Assembly: GCF_042679305.1 (NCBI RefSeq)
Contig: NZ_JBHTMP010000001.1
Span: 124,001-188,000, forward strand
Length of the DNA stretch: 64,000 bases
Direction: 5' to 3'
Source of the DNA: Micromonospora_H sonneratiae
GTDB taxonomy: Bacteria > Actinomycetota > Actinomycetes > Mycobacteriales > Micromonosporaceae
The position numbers and the translations under genes were made by a program. The notes under the pieces are model-generated. The model did no database searches. It was given only the letters and a program-made list of their open reading frames with translations, and was not told the origin of the DNA. The stretch's first letter is position 1. Each line of letters begins with the position of its first letter. This document shows positions 1 to 8,194 of the stretch, one piece after another.

Positions 1-175
1 ATTTGTCAAGACATACTAATGTCAGCTGGAGACTCCCCTCCTCCGCTCTGCGGGCATGTGACGATCCTGGGGAGATCCTGTGTGTGGGCACAGCCGAAAC
101 CCGACTGTCCATCGATACTGGCAAGTCGAAGCGGCCACCCAAGGGCTCGCCTCATCGTGGGGAGTTGTACAGACG

Positions 176-1870
176 ATGCTGTCCAAGTTCGTTCCACAGG
201 GGAAGGTACGGGCTGCCACCGTAGCCACGGCCGGTACCTTCGTCGCCTCGGCGGCAGCCGTACTCATGGCCATGCCGGCTGCCGCCGCAGTCACGCCACC
301 AAATCAAGTCCACAATGCCCCTGCCACCGACAACCAACCACCGGACAAGCCAACCGGCCTAACGACCTCGCCACAGACCTTCTGCACCGCGGTGCCCCCC
401 AGCTACGCCGGGGATGGCTCCATTTCCCTCTATGCGCCGGTTTCCGATCCCGACACCGGCGTGCTCGGCGTCGAATACAAGCTGTGGAGGACCGCCGACC
501 CGACCGAGACAGCAATCGTCTCGTCCGATCCGAACCTGCTCACGTACCCGTCAGGCAGCACAGCGCTGCGTGTCGTGCCCGTGGACACCCTGCGCACCGC
601 GGCTGCGGGCAGCCTCACCGATTTTTCCTGGAAGGTGCGGAGCACCGACTTCGACAGCAACAGTCCGTGGTCCGACACCTGCCGGTTCGTCTTCGACCCG
701 ACCCGCCCCGGGGCACCGACGGTCACCCCGCCCACCACGCAGATGGTCATCGGCCAGCCCGCGACGTTCACCATCACCCCGCCCGCCGGCCTTGTCCCCA
801 CCTACTACAACTACCAACTCAACAGCCGGCCGCCGAAAATTGTCCCGGCGACCTCCGGCCACGCGACGATCGCCGTCACCCCTACCCGGTTCACCAACAC
901 CCTCACCGTCACCAGCCTCTCCGTCGCTGGAAACTTCGGTGAGTCCACCACGATCTTCTTCAACTCGATCGAAGGACCGCCGGCACCAGATGGTGACCTC
1001 ACCGGCGACGGAGTCCCCGACCTGCTCACCGTCGGCGCGACCAACGACCTTCCGTCCGGGCTCTGGCTGGCAACGGGTGGGGGCGCCAGTGGCGTCAACC
1101 CGAACATCACGAACCTGGGCGCGAACGGAAGCGGGATGACCGGCAACAACTCGCCGGCAGATTTCGACGGCACCCAGGTAGTTACCGGCCGGTTCCTCGG
1201 CGGCAGCCTGCAGGACTTTCTCATCTACTACCCCAGCTCTGGGCAAGCCGGAATCCTCCGCGGAAACGGCGACGGGTCGGTCATCGAAGCGCAAAGCAGC
1301 GGCAATCAATTCAGCATCGATCCCAGCCAACTCGTGGATCAGGACGGCAATTCGCCACTACAACTCGCCAGTGCAGGCGACAGTCGAGGGCTCAACACCC
1401 CGTACCCCGACCTCGTCGGCACCAGCGGCGATTCCGTCAACGGCTATCACCTCACCTATTACACAAACGGGGGATGGACCGGCGGTTACAACTCGGTGAT
1501 CCGCACTGCCACCGCCACTCCCACGGCTGGAAGCGACTGGCAGAACTGGACCATCACCACCGCACAGTTGGCCACGGGCACCGCCATGTTCCTCTGGAAC
1601 CGGACCACCGGAGCCCTGCATCTCTGGACCAACCTCGGGTTCGACGCCGAGACAGGGCAACTCACCTACACTCCGTACGCCCTGGCCACCGGCTGGAACA
1701 TCGGAACCACCCAGACCCTGCAGGCCGCGGACATCGACAGTGACGGCGACGCCGATCTGTGGACCGTCGGCCCCGGCGGACAGAGCACCGCCTGGTCGGT
1801 CAGCGGTCTGGCCGCCGGTACTGGCACCATCACCGCCCAACCATCCCAGCCCCTGATCCCCTCCCCCTGA
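176..1870 (+). CDS. secreted FG-GAP/VCBS-like repeat protein
   Basis: A 564-residue exported protein of unknown role. The ATG at 176 is preferred over an in-frame start at 80: it follows a GGGGAG stretch by about 11 bases and opens directly into a signal peptide (basic MLSKFVPQGKVR, a hydrophobic stretch, then AMPAAAA). The middle, roughly residues 50-270, looks like immunoglobulin or fibronectin-like beta domains with PPDKPTG and RPGAPTVTPP spacers. From about residue 275 calcium-loop-like repeats appear (DGDLTGDGVPDLL; DIDSDGDADLW), as in FG-GAP/VCBS proteins that form beta propellers. No catalytic domain is recognised. Neighbours give no functional hint; the next gene converges on it. Extracellular binding or adhesion is an inference from the fold only. 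Confidence 0.75.
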   Translation: MLSKFVPQGKVRAATVATAGTFVASAAAVLMAMPAAAAVTPPNQVHNAPATDNQPPDKPTGLTTSPQTFCTAVPPSYAGDGSISLYAPVSDPDTGVLGVEYKLWRTADPTETAIVSSDPNLLTYPSGSTALRVVPVDTLRTAAAGSLTDFSWKVRSTDFDSNSPWSDTCRFVFDPTRPGAPTVTPPTTQMVIGQPATFTITPPAGLVPTYYNYQLNSRPPKIVPATSGHATIAVTPTRFTNTLTVTSLSVAGNFGESTTIFFNSIEGPPAPDGDLTGDGVPDLLTVGATNDLPSGLWLATGGGASGVNPNITNLGANGSGMTGNNSPADFDGTQVVTGRFLGGSLQDFLIYYPSSGQAGILRGNGDGSVIEAQSSGNQFSIDPSQLVDQDGNSPLQLASAGDSRGLNTPYPDLVGTSGDSVNGYHLTYYTNGGWTGGYNSVIRTATATPTAGSDWQNWTITTAQLATGTAMFLWNRTTGALHLWTNLGFDAETGQLTYTPYALATGWNIGTTQTLQAADIDSDGDADLWTVGPGGQSTAWSVSGLAAGTGTITAQPSQPLIPSP

Positions 1871-1974
1871 AACCACCGATGACGTCGGTCGCCGGAGCAC
1901 CATCGACGGGTGGCGGTGTTCCGGCGGTCGGCCCATCCTCCGGTCCGGCCGCCGGGACCACTGTCCGCCGGAGG

Positions 1975-2229
1975 TCAGTGGCTTCGGGCGGGGGTGAACC
2001 GGTAGACGGCGAAGACGAAGTCGGGGCACACCATCTGGCAGGCCGTACAGCCGGTGCAGCCGGCGGTCAACTCCGGAAAGCGGTAGCCCAGCTCGTTGAC
2101 CTCGGTCGACATTGCCAGGACCTGTGGCGGGCAGGCGCTGATGCACAGCTCGCAGCCCTTGCACCTGTCCTCGTCGATCACCAGGGTTCCCCGGCTCACC
2201 TTCGGCGACTCACCACCCGGCTCACTCAT
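1975..2229 (-). CDS. 2x[4Fe-4S] ferredoxin, delta subunit of a 2-oxoacid:ferredoxin oxidoreductase
   Basis: An 84-residue ferredoxin with two CxxCxxCxxxCP clusters (Cys23, 26, 29, 33 and Cys58, 61, 64, 68), the pattern of the delta or integral ferredoxin subunit of 2-oxoacid:ferredoxin oxidoreductases. It should carry electrons from the thiamine-dependent catalytic subunits to a cytosolic acceptor. The ATG at 2229 overlaps the end of the GntR gene by 8 bases, so it is translationally coupled as the last gene of the operon. A longer reading frame runs upstream but would lie inside the GntR gene. The regulator between it and the beta subunit is an unusual arrangement. Confidence 0.85.
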   Translation of the reverse strand: MSEPGGESPKVSRGTLVIDEDRCKGCELCISACPPQVLAMSTEVNELGYRFPELTAGCTGCTACQMVCPDFVFAVYRFTPARSH

Positions 2230-2956
2230 TCCTACCCCCTCTGGTCGTTGCGTGGACGATGGCCAACACCCGGGACCGGTCAGCGGCCGTCGCCGGGGTG
2301 GCCTCGGCCGGGAAGACACCTCGCTGTCGGAGCGCCCGTACCGCGTTCTCGGCGGTCATCCGTACGTGGTCGAGGGCTGCGGCTGCCGCCGCGTCCGCGT
2401 CACCGGCGACCAGCGTCTCGTACTCCCGGCGCAGCGCGGCCCGCTCGTCGTCCATCGCGTCCTCGATGGAGAACCGGGCGGCGACCGGCACCAGTCCGCT
2501 GAAGCTGCGCAGCAGGGCCCGCAGGTGCGGACCGGCGGCGGCGTGGTTGACGACCTTACGGAACTCCCGGGCCAGCCGCTCGAACTCTGCCACCTGCCCA
2601 CAACCGGCCAGCGCCTCGGTGAGCTTGCCCAGGGTCTCCCGTACGCCGGCATCGGCCCCGGCGGCGGCACGGCTGCTGGTCAGGGCGCTGAGCATCCCGT
2701 ACAGCTCGAATGCCTCGCGAACCGTGTCCGCGTCGAAGGCCGCGACGAACGCGCCCCGGTAGTGCGGCATGCTGACCAGCCCGTCGCGTTCCAGGTGCAT
2801 GAGCCCTTCGCGGACCGGGGCCCGGCTGATGCCGAGCGCCTGGGCGACACCGTCCAGGTCGATCCGGTCGCCACTGCGCAGCGTGCCGTCGAACAACAGG
2901 CCGAGGACGTACGCGGCGACAGCCTCGCCGGTCTTCATCCGCACCAGCGGCGTCAC
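2222..2956 (-). CDS. GntR-family regulator, FCD (FadR-like) type
   Basis: A 244-residue transcription factor. The N-terminal winged helix (about residues 5-75) contains the GntR hallmark DGVAQALGISRAPVREGLMHLERDGLV; the rest is the all-helical FCD effector domain. The GTG start at 2956 forms a GTGA overlap with the stop of the beta-subunit gene. An alternative start at 3049 would extend 31 residues into that gene and has no family support. FCD regulators usually bind organic acids and repress the operon they sit in. The perfect inverted repeat at 5410-5443, upstream of the operon, is the obvious candidate operator, with a central TTGAATACAA resembling FCD-type sites. The effector is unknown. 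Confidence 0.85.
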   Translation of the reverse strand: MTPLVRMKTGEAVAAYVLGLLFDGTLRSGDRIDLDGVAQALGISRAPVREGLMHLERDGLVSMPHYRGAFVAAFDADTVREAFELYGMLSALTSSRAAAGADAGVRETLGKLTEALAGCGQVAEFERLAREFRKVVNHAAAGPHLRALLRSFSGLVPVAARFSIEDAMDDERAALRREYETLVAGDADAAAAAALDHVRMTAENAVRALRQRGVFPAEATPATAADRSRVLAIVHATTRGGRNE

Positions 2957-3735
2957 GTTACCAACTCCCCGAGTGGATAGATCTGCTCCATCGACTCGCC
3001 AAGATAACCAGGCCCCTCGGCGGCCGGTACGAACCAGCCGGTCGGACACATGGTGAGGATCTCGACCAGGCTGAAGCCGGCCCCGGAGAGTTGGGTCTCG
3101 AAGGCGCGCCGCAGCATCCGCTTGGTCTGGGCCACCCCACCCGCCGTCGACACCGCTCCCCGGGCGACGTACGCGGTGCCGCGCAGCCCTGCGACCAGGT
3201 CGGCGACCGGGATCGGGTAGCCGTGCGCCTCCGCGTCCCGTCCGGCGAGACTGGTCTTGGTCCGCTGGCCGAGTACGGTGGTCGCGGTCAACTGGCCGCC
3301 GGTGTCACCGAAGACGCCGTTGTTGAGTAGCACGCAGGTGATCTTCTCGCCCCGGGCGGCGGCATGCAGCACCTCCTGGAGTCCCTCGTTGGCCATGTCG
3401 CCGTCGCCCTGCATGGTGAAGACGGCGCACTCCGGACGCACCCGCTTGATGCCGGTCGCGCAGGATGGTGCCCGGCCGTGCAGACACTGCAACACGTCCA
3501 CGTCCATGATCCGGACGAAGCTGCCGTAGCAGCCGTGGCCGACCACACCGATCGTGCGCTGCACGATGTCCAGTTCCTGCAACACCTCCAACAGCACCCG
3601 GAGCGCCACCGGCTCGCCGCAGCCGGGACACAGCGAGTGTTCGCCGAGCAGCAGCGACGGCCGGAAGTCGGCGACCTTTCGGGCGGGTCCCGAGGGCGGC
3701 TGGGAGGTGTCGATGGTGACTTGTTCGCGGGTCAT
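2953..3735 (-). CDS. 2-oxoacid:ferredoxin oxidoreductase, beta (thiamine-diphosphate) subunit
   Basis: A 260-residue subunit that binds thiamine diphosphate and decarboxylates a 2-oxoacid to its acyl-CoA, passing electrons to ferredoxin. Visible signatures are LCPGCGEP (Cys36 and Cys39), the TPP/Mg motif GDGD at residues 110-113 followed by LLNNGVFGDTGGQ, and the LQCLHGRAPSCATGIKR stretch typical of Kor/Vor beta chains. The ATG at 3735 overlaps the stop of the alpha gene (ATGA). A much longer frame exists upstream but is the arginine-rich shadow of the alpha gene. The substrate (2-oxoglutarate, branched-chain or other 2-oxoacid) cannot be told from sequence. Confidence 0.88.
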   Translation of the reverse strand: MTREQVTIDTSQPPSGPARKVADFRPSLLLGEHSLCPGCGEPVALRVLLEVLQELDIVQRTIGVVGHGCYGSFVRIMDVDVLQCLHGRAPSCATGIKRVRPECAVFTMQGDGDMANEGLQEVLHAAARGEKITCVLLNNGVFGDTGGQLTATTVLGQRTKTSLAGRDAEAHGYPIPVADLVAGLRGTAYVARGAVSTAGGVAQTKRMLRRAFETQLSGAGFSLVEILTMCPTGWFVPAAEGPGYLGESMEQIYPLGELVT

Positions 3736-4811
3736 GCGGCAGCACCTCCGGTGGCAGCGGCGAGGATCCGGTCCCGGATGACCGGGGCGTCCATCAGCTC
3801 GCCGTAGGCGAGCCCCGACTCGGCGATGCTCACTCCGCCGATGAACCGCACCGCCGACCGGTCGGCGGCGTGGATGCGTACGTCGTCGAGCATCTGTCCG
3901 GCGTTGAGTTCGAAGACCAGCACCCGTTGGACACCGGCGGTGGCGGCGGCCAGGGCGTCGCCGGGGAACGGCCACAGGGTCACCGGCCGGAACCACCCGA
4001 TCCGGTGTCCGTCGGCTCGCAGTTCCTCGACGACGTACTCGACGAACTTGGCGGCGGAGCCGAACGCCACCACCAGCGTTTCGGCGTCGTCGGCGTACGC
4101 CTGCTCGTGGCGGGCCTCGACCGCGTCGATGGCGGCGAACTTGTCCGCGATGGCCCGCCAGTGCCCGTCCGGCCCCGGTCCCGGGTCGGTGGCCTTGCCC
4201 ATCGCCCAGGTCCAGATCTGCCGCGACCGTCCGGTACCACCGCCCGTACCGTCGAGCACCCAGTCCTTCTCCGGCAGCGGCCCGAAGTCCAGCGGTTGCA
4301 CCGAGACCCCGACCCGGGTCTGGGCCAGCAGCGGATCACCGTAGAGGATCACCGGTACGCGGTACCTGTCGGCGAGGTGGAACAGCAGCTGCGTGTGCTC
4401 GACAGCCTCGGGGATGTCCTTCGGGGCGAGGGTGATGGTCCGGTAGTCGCCCCAGCCACCGCCGCGCGTGCACTGGAAGTAGTCCTGCTGGTTGCGGGCC
4501 ATGTTGAAGACCACGAACGGCGTTTCGTTGAGCGCCGCCTCGGCAATCGTCTCCTGCATCAGCGCGATGCCCTGCCCGCATGATCCGGTGGCGGCGCGAG
4601 CACCGGCCGCAGCGGCACCGAGGACCATGTTGACGCCCTCGATCTCGCTCTCCGCATTGAGGCAGACACCGCCGGCCTCGGGCATCCGGTGCGACATGTT
4701 CTCCAGCAGCCCGGTGAAGGGCGACATCGGGTAGCCGGCGAAGAACCGGCAGCCGGCTGTGATCGCCGACTTCGCGATGGCGGCGCTGCCTTCGAGTAGT
4801 TCCAGGGTCAT
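3732..4811 (-). CDS. 2-oxoacid:ferredoxin oxidoreductase, alpha subunit
   Basis: A 359-residue alpha chain combining the pyrimidine-binding domain (residues about 1-190, with CRFFAGYPMSPFTGLLENM and a glycine-rich GSCGQGIALM segment) and the transketolase C-terminal-like domain. It pairs with the beta subunit to form the thiamine-dependent active site. The ATG at 4811 overlaps the gamma stop by 4 bases. A residue run reading NMARNQQDYFQCTRGGGWGDY at about residues 110-130 is conserved-looking for Kor/Vor alpha chains. In actinomycetes such enzymes either run the 2-oxoglutarate step or oxidise amino-acid- or aromatic-derived 2-oxoacids. The linked GntR, dehydrogenase and CoA-ligase genes favour an inducible catabolic role. 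Confidence 0.88.
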   Translation of the reverse strand: MTLELLEGSAAIAKSAITAGCRFFAGYPMSPFTGLLENMSHRMPEAGGVCLNAESEIEGVNMVLGAAAAGARAATGSCGQGIALMQETIAEAALNETPFVVFNMARNQQDYFQCTRGGGWGDYRTITLAPKDIPEAVEHTQLLFHLADRYRVPVILYGDPLLAQTRVGVSVQPLDFGPLPEKDWVLDGTGGGTGRSRQIWTWAMGKATDPGPGPDGHWRAIADKFAAIDAVEARHEQAYADDAETLVVAFGSAAKFVEYVVEELRADGHRIGWFRPVTLWPFPGDALAAATAGVQRVLVFELNAGQMLDDVRIHAADRSAVRFIGGVSIAESGLAYGELMDAPVIRDRILAAATGGAAA

Positions 4812-5383
4812 CGGGAGACCTCCGCGAGGTTCAGGGGGCCGGCCTGCGCGTCGAGCGCGGCGGCACCGGCGGCCAGCGCGCGGGCGTTGGCCGCCGCGTG
4901 CTGTTTCCGGTACGGCGGGAGCAGTTCCTCCATCGCGGCGACGAGCGACGCCGGTTCGACGAGGCGGGTGACGGCGTTGTATGCCCCGAGGAGGGCGAAG
5001 CCCATCGCCTGGGGTGCGTCGGCCGCCTTCGCCACGGCGGCACCGTCCACGCCGTACACCGTCATGGTCGGCATCGTCGCCGGGTCGACCAGGGGCAGAT
5101 TGGCGATCACCGGACCGCCGGGGCGTAACCGGGCGAGCGCCGGCTGGCTGAACCGGTGGTGTACGACGATCGCCGACCAGGCGGAGGCGAGGACCGGCAG
5201 GCCCCGCAACGGCCCGTCGCCGATCACCACACTGGCCCGGGAGGGTCCGCCGCGCATCTCGCCGCCGTAGTCGGCGCTGAGCATCGCGTGCCGCCCCTCC
5301 CGGGTGGCGGCCAGGGCAAGGGTCTTGGCCAGCAGCTGGATGCCCTGGCCACCGACCCCGGTGACCACGAGTTCGCGCTCCAT
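4808..5383 (-). CDS. 2-oxoacid:ferredoxin oxidoreductase, gamma subunit
   Basis: A 191-residue gamma subunit, first gene of the operon. It begins with ELVVTGVGGQGIQLLAKTLA, the glycine-rich CoA/nucleotide-binding motif of POR/KOR gamma chains, followed by SADYGGEMRGGPSRASVVIG. The start at 5383 sits just after GGGAGGG on the minus strand and is preferred over an in-frame ATG 48 bases upstream, which would overlap the probable operator region. The genes gamma, alpha, beta, GntR and ferredoxin all overlap by 4-8 bases or so and should form one transcript. Confidence 0.87.
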   Translation of the reverse strand: MERELVVTGVGGQGIQLLAKTLALAATREGRHAMLSADYGGEMRGGPSRASVVIGDGPLRGLPVLASAWSAIVVHHRFSQPALARLRPGGPVIANLPLVDPATMPTMTVYGVDGAAVAKAADAPQAMGFALLGAYNAVTRLVEPASLVAAMEELLPPYRKQHAAANARALAAGAAALDAQAGPLNLAEVSR

Positions 5384-5409
5384 GGACCCTCCCACGTCGA
5401 GATCTTGAC

Positions 5410-5443
5410 TCCGTTTGAATATTGAATACAAAATTCAAACGGA
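5410..5443. promoter_or_regulatory. perfect 11-bp-arm inverted repeat in divergent promoter region
   Basis: TCCGTTTGAAT (5410-5420) and ATTCAAACGGA (5433-5443) are exact inverted copies around a 12-base spacer. The spacer region holds TTGAATACAA (5422-5431), similar to sites bound by FCD-type GntR regulators. It lies between the oxidoreductase operon (minus) and the dehydrogenase gene (plus), and is AT-rich in an otherwise GC-rich region. It is the likely operator of the GntR protein encoded in the operon. Confidence 0.7.
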
Positions 5444-5476
5444 CGGTCAAGGGCTGGACGTCAAGGAGGAAGCACA

Positions 5477-6613
5477 GTGCGCGCAGCGGTTCTGCACGGC
5501 TTCGGTGATCTCCGGGTCGAGGAGGTCGCCGACCCCGAGCCCGGGGTCGGGGAGGTGGTGGTCGACGTCGCCTGCGTGCAGCCGAGCGTCACCGAGTGCA
5601 TGCTCGTCGCCGGTGACCGGGTCGCCCTGCACCAGCACCTGGCCGACGCGCTGGCCGCCGGTCCCACCCGCTTCGGCGGCCACGAGTTCTGCGGCATCGT
5701 CCGGTCCGTCGGGCCGGACGTCCGGCACGCCCGCCCCGGCGACCAGGTCACCGCCGTCGAGACCATCACCTGCGGCCGGTGCGCCGCCTGCCGGAACGGC
5801 CGGTCCGACGCCTGCGTCGCACCACAGTTCATCGGGTTCACCCGGCCCGGTGCCCTCGCCGAGCAGGTGGTGGTGCCGGAGTCGTGCCTGGTGCCCGTAC
5901 CACCGGGGGTGAGCGCCGCAGCCGGAGCCGCCATCCAGCCGTTGGCCGGTGCCATCCACGCACACGCGCTGGCCGCCGTCCAGCCCGGCGAGACGGTGCT
6001 GGTCATCGGCGCCGGGGTCATGGGACTGCTGGCCGTACAGGTCGCCCGGTACGGAAACGCCGGTCTGGTCGCCGTCAGCGGACGGAGCCCCGCCAAGCTC
6101 GCCCTGGCCAGCCGGTTCGGCGCCGACCTGGTCGTCGACGCCAGCACCGGCCACGACGGCGTGCTGGCAGCGGTACGGGACGCGACCGGCGGTGTCGGGG
6201 TCGACGTGGTCGTCGAAACCGCCGGCGGCTCCCCCGAGGTCGGACTCGCCGGCACCGGCACCCTGGACCTGGCCGCCCGTTGCGTACGACGGGGTGGGCG
6301 GATCGTGATGGTCTCCGTACTGCCCGAGCAGGCCCCCGCCCCGCTCGGCCTGCTCCGCGAACGATGTGTCTCGCTGCTGCATCCCCGGTCCGGGGCCGGC
6401 GGCTACTCCCCCAGTGGTGGAGTGTTCGCGCACGCGCTCCGGCTGGTGGCCCGAGGCGACGTCGACGTGGAATCGTTGATCACCCACCGGTTGACCGGCG
6501 TCGACCTGATTCCCGAGGCGGTGGCGATCACCCGGGACAAGTCCACCTACGGCGCGATCAACCCGGCTCAGGTCGACCTCACCGCCGCTGGAGGACTGTC
6601 ATGGAACTGCTGA
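5477..6613 (+). CDS. zinc-type medium-chain alcohol/polyol dehydrogenase with altered active-site ligand
   Basis: A 378-residue medium-chain dehydrogenase. The GTG start has an ideal AAGGAGGAAG ribosome site. The structural-zinc lobe is intact (Cys99, 102, 105, 113 in CGRCAACRNGRSDAC), as are GGHE (residues 67-70) and the Rossmann motif LVIGAGVMGLLAVQVA near residue 175. At the first catalytic-zinc position, where relatives read ICGSD, this protein reads PSVTE, so the usual cysteine appears to be Ser37. The protein may bind zinc differently or have lost alcohol oxidation. It overlaps the next gene by 13 bases and diverges from the oxidoreductase operon, probably under the same GntR regulator. 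Substrate unknown. Confidence 0.8.
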   Translation: MRAAVLHGFGDLRVEEVADPEPGVGEVVVDVACVQPSVTECMLVAGDRVALHQHLADALAAGPTRFGGHEFCGIVRSVGPDVRHARPGDQVTAVETITCGRCAACRNGRSDACVAPQFIGFTRPGALAEQVVVPESCLVPVPPGVSAAAGAAIQPLAGAIHAHALAAVQPGETVLVIGAGVMGLLAVQVARYGNAGLVAVSGRSPAKLALASRFGADLVVDASTGHDGVLAAVRDATGGVGVDVVVETAGGSPEVGLAGTGTLDLAARCVRRGGRIVMVSVLPEQAPAPLGLLRERCVSLLHPRSGAGGYSPSGGVFAHALRLVARGDVDVESLITHRLTGVDLIPEAVAITRDKSTYGAINPAQVDLTAAGGLSWNC

Positions 6614-8109
6614 TCGGTGACATCGTCCGACAGGCCGCACGGATGTGCCCGAGCGCGGTGGCAGCGACCCTGGCCGGCCAGCGGGTAACCTTCCGTGAGC
6701 TGGACCAGCGTGCCGACCGTACCGCCAACGCCCTGGCCGGGCTGGGTGTCCGACGCGGCGACCGGGTCGCCTGGTGGACCGCGCCGACGATGCGTACGCT
6801 CGACGGCTTCCTCGGCTGCGCCCGGCTCGGTGCCGCCTTCGCCCCGATCAACCCGACCCTGTCGGACACCGAACTGGCCGGTGTGCTGTCCTACCTGGGC
6901 CCGCGCCTGCTGGTCACCGACCGGGACACCGTCGCGTACGACGGCGCACTGGCCCACATCGGTGGACGTCCGGCACCCGGAGCCGACCTGGACGCGCTCA
7001 CCGCCGCCGCAGCGGCCGTACCACCCGACGGGCACGACCGGGTCCTCGACTCCGACCCGCACATCGTCTACCTGACCAGCGGCAGCACCGGCCGCCCCAA
7101 GGGCGCGCTGGTCAGTCACCGGGCGAGTTGGCTACGGGCGGCACCCGGCGGCGGCACGTTCACCACGGGACTGCGTGGCCGGGGCGGGGTGCTGTGCAGC
7201 TTCCCGCTCTACCACTACGGCGGTTGGCACTACGTGATGGAGGCGTGGCAGAACCGCACCGCCGTACACCTGGTGGGTAGGGCCGACGCACCGCAGGTGA
7301 TCGACGCGGTACAGCGGGAACGCCCGTCGGCGATCTACTGCATTCCGGCGGTGTGGGAACGCCTGCTCGACCCCGAGCACCGGCATGCCGACCTGTCGTC
7401 GCTGCGGCACGCCGACACCGGCACCTCCGGGGTGTCCGTCGACCTGATCAACCGGATCAGGCAACGGCTGCCCGGCACCACCACGACCATCCTCTACGGC
7501 TCGACCGAAGCGGGTCGGATGGCCGCGCTGCCCGACGGTGACCTGCTGAGAAAGCCAGGCAGCGTCGGTCTGCCCGCCTTCCCCGGAGCACTGTGGGTGG
7601 ACGCGGCGGCAGTCGGCGAGGTGGGTGAGGTGTGTGTCAGCGGACCGGGGCTGATGTCCGGCTACCACGACCTCGACGCGGAGACCACGACGGCGTTGAG
7701 CGACGGTGTCTACCGCTCCGGTGACCTCGGTTACCTGGACGACGAGGGCTACCTGCACCTCACCGGACGGCAGCGCGAGGTGATCCGTACCGGTGGTGAG
7801 TCGGTCTCACCGTACGAGGTGGAGTACGCCCTGCGGGACCTGCCCGACGTGCGGGACGTCGCCGTGGTCGGGTTACCCGACCAGCGGTGGGGCGAGGTCG
7901 TCTGCGCCGTACTGGTGCTGGCACCGGGGGCCACCTGTCCCGAGGTGGCCGCCATCCGCACTCACGTCGCCGGACGGCTGGCCGGGTTCAAGCAGCCGCG
8001 CCGGGTGGCGGTGGTGTCGTCGATCCCGCGTACCCCGGCAACCGGCCAGATCCAGCGGTCCCGGATCCGGGAGTCCCTTCAGGAACGTCACCTTGGCCAG
8101 CCTTCCTGA
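6601..8109 (+). CDS. acyl-CoA synthetase-like (ANL superfamily) protein lacking the A10 lysine
   Basis: A 502-residue AMP-binding enzyme of the class that activates carboxylic acids to CoA thioesters. The phosphate loop YLTSGSTGRPKGA (about residues 158-169), YGSTEAGR and the YRSGDLGYLDDEGYLHLTGRQREVI region are present. In the C-terminal A10 motif the expected Thr-Gly-Lys reads TGQIQR, so the catalytic adenylation lysine is Gln483 (codon CAG at 8047-8049). The other three CoA ligases in this window keep a lysine there. It may have lost adenylation and act only in thioester formation or another role. ATG at 6601 follows GGAGGACTGTC and overlaps the dehydrogenase gene, so they are co-transcribed. 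Confidence 0.82.
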   Translation: MELLIGDIVRQAARMCPSAVAATLAGQRVTFRELDQRADRTANALAGLGVRRGDRVAWWTAPTMRTLDGFLGCARLGAAFAPINPTLSDTELAGVLSYLGPRLLVTDRDTVAYDGALAHIGGRPAPGADLDALTAAAAAVPPDGHDRVLDSDPHIVYLTSGSTGRPKGALVSHRASWLRAAPGGGTFTTGLRGRGGVLCSFPLYHYGGWHYVMEAWQNRTAVHLVGRADAPQVIDAVQRERPSAIYCIPAVWERLLDPEHRHADLSSLRHADTGTSGVSVDLINRIRQRLPGTTTTILYGSTEAGRMAALPDGDLLRKPGSVGLPAFPGALWVDAAAVGEVGEVCVSGPGLMSGYHDLDAETTTALSDGVYRSGDLGYLDDEGYLHLTGRQREVIRTGGESVSPYEVEYALRDLPDVRDVAVVGLPDQRWGEVVCAVLVLAPGATCPEVAAIRTHVAGRLAGFKQPRRVAVVSSIPRTPATGQIQRSRIRESLQERHLGQPS

Positions 8110-8157
8110 CCCGTGACACCAGCCAGCGGGGCACCGACCTGCGACACCGACCGCACC

Positions 8158-8194
8158 GCCGGAGCCCGGTTCAGCGCTGGACCCGGGCTCCGGC
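8158..8194. terminator. hairpin between convergent genes
   Basis: Perfect 12-bp stem: GCCGGAGCCCGG (8158-8169) pairs with CCGGGCTCCGGC (8183-8194) around a 13-base loop. It lies between the plus-strand CoA-ligase-like gene (ends 8109) and the minus-strand sugar kinase (stop at 8171), overlapping the end of the latter. No U-run follows, as is common in actinomycete terminators. Confidence 0.6.

Noticed and set aside
1871..1974. Possible terminator between the FG-GAP gene and the ferredoxin gene
   Set aside because: Only a 6-bp CCACTG/CAGTGG pairing with a 12-base loop could be found, too weak to list.
5779..8109. A long plus-strand frame that joins arginine-rich sequence to the CoA-ligase-like protein
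   Set aside because: The first part lies in a different frame inside the dehydrogenase gene and is a shadow with very high arginine and proline. The ligase starts at the ATG at 6601 with its own ribosome site.
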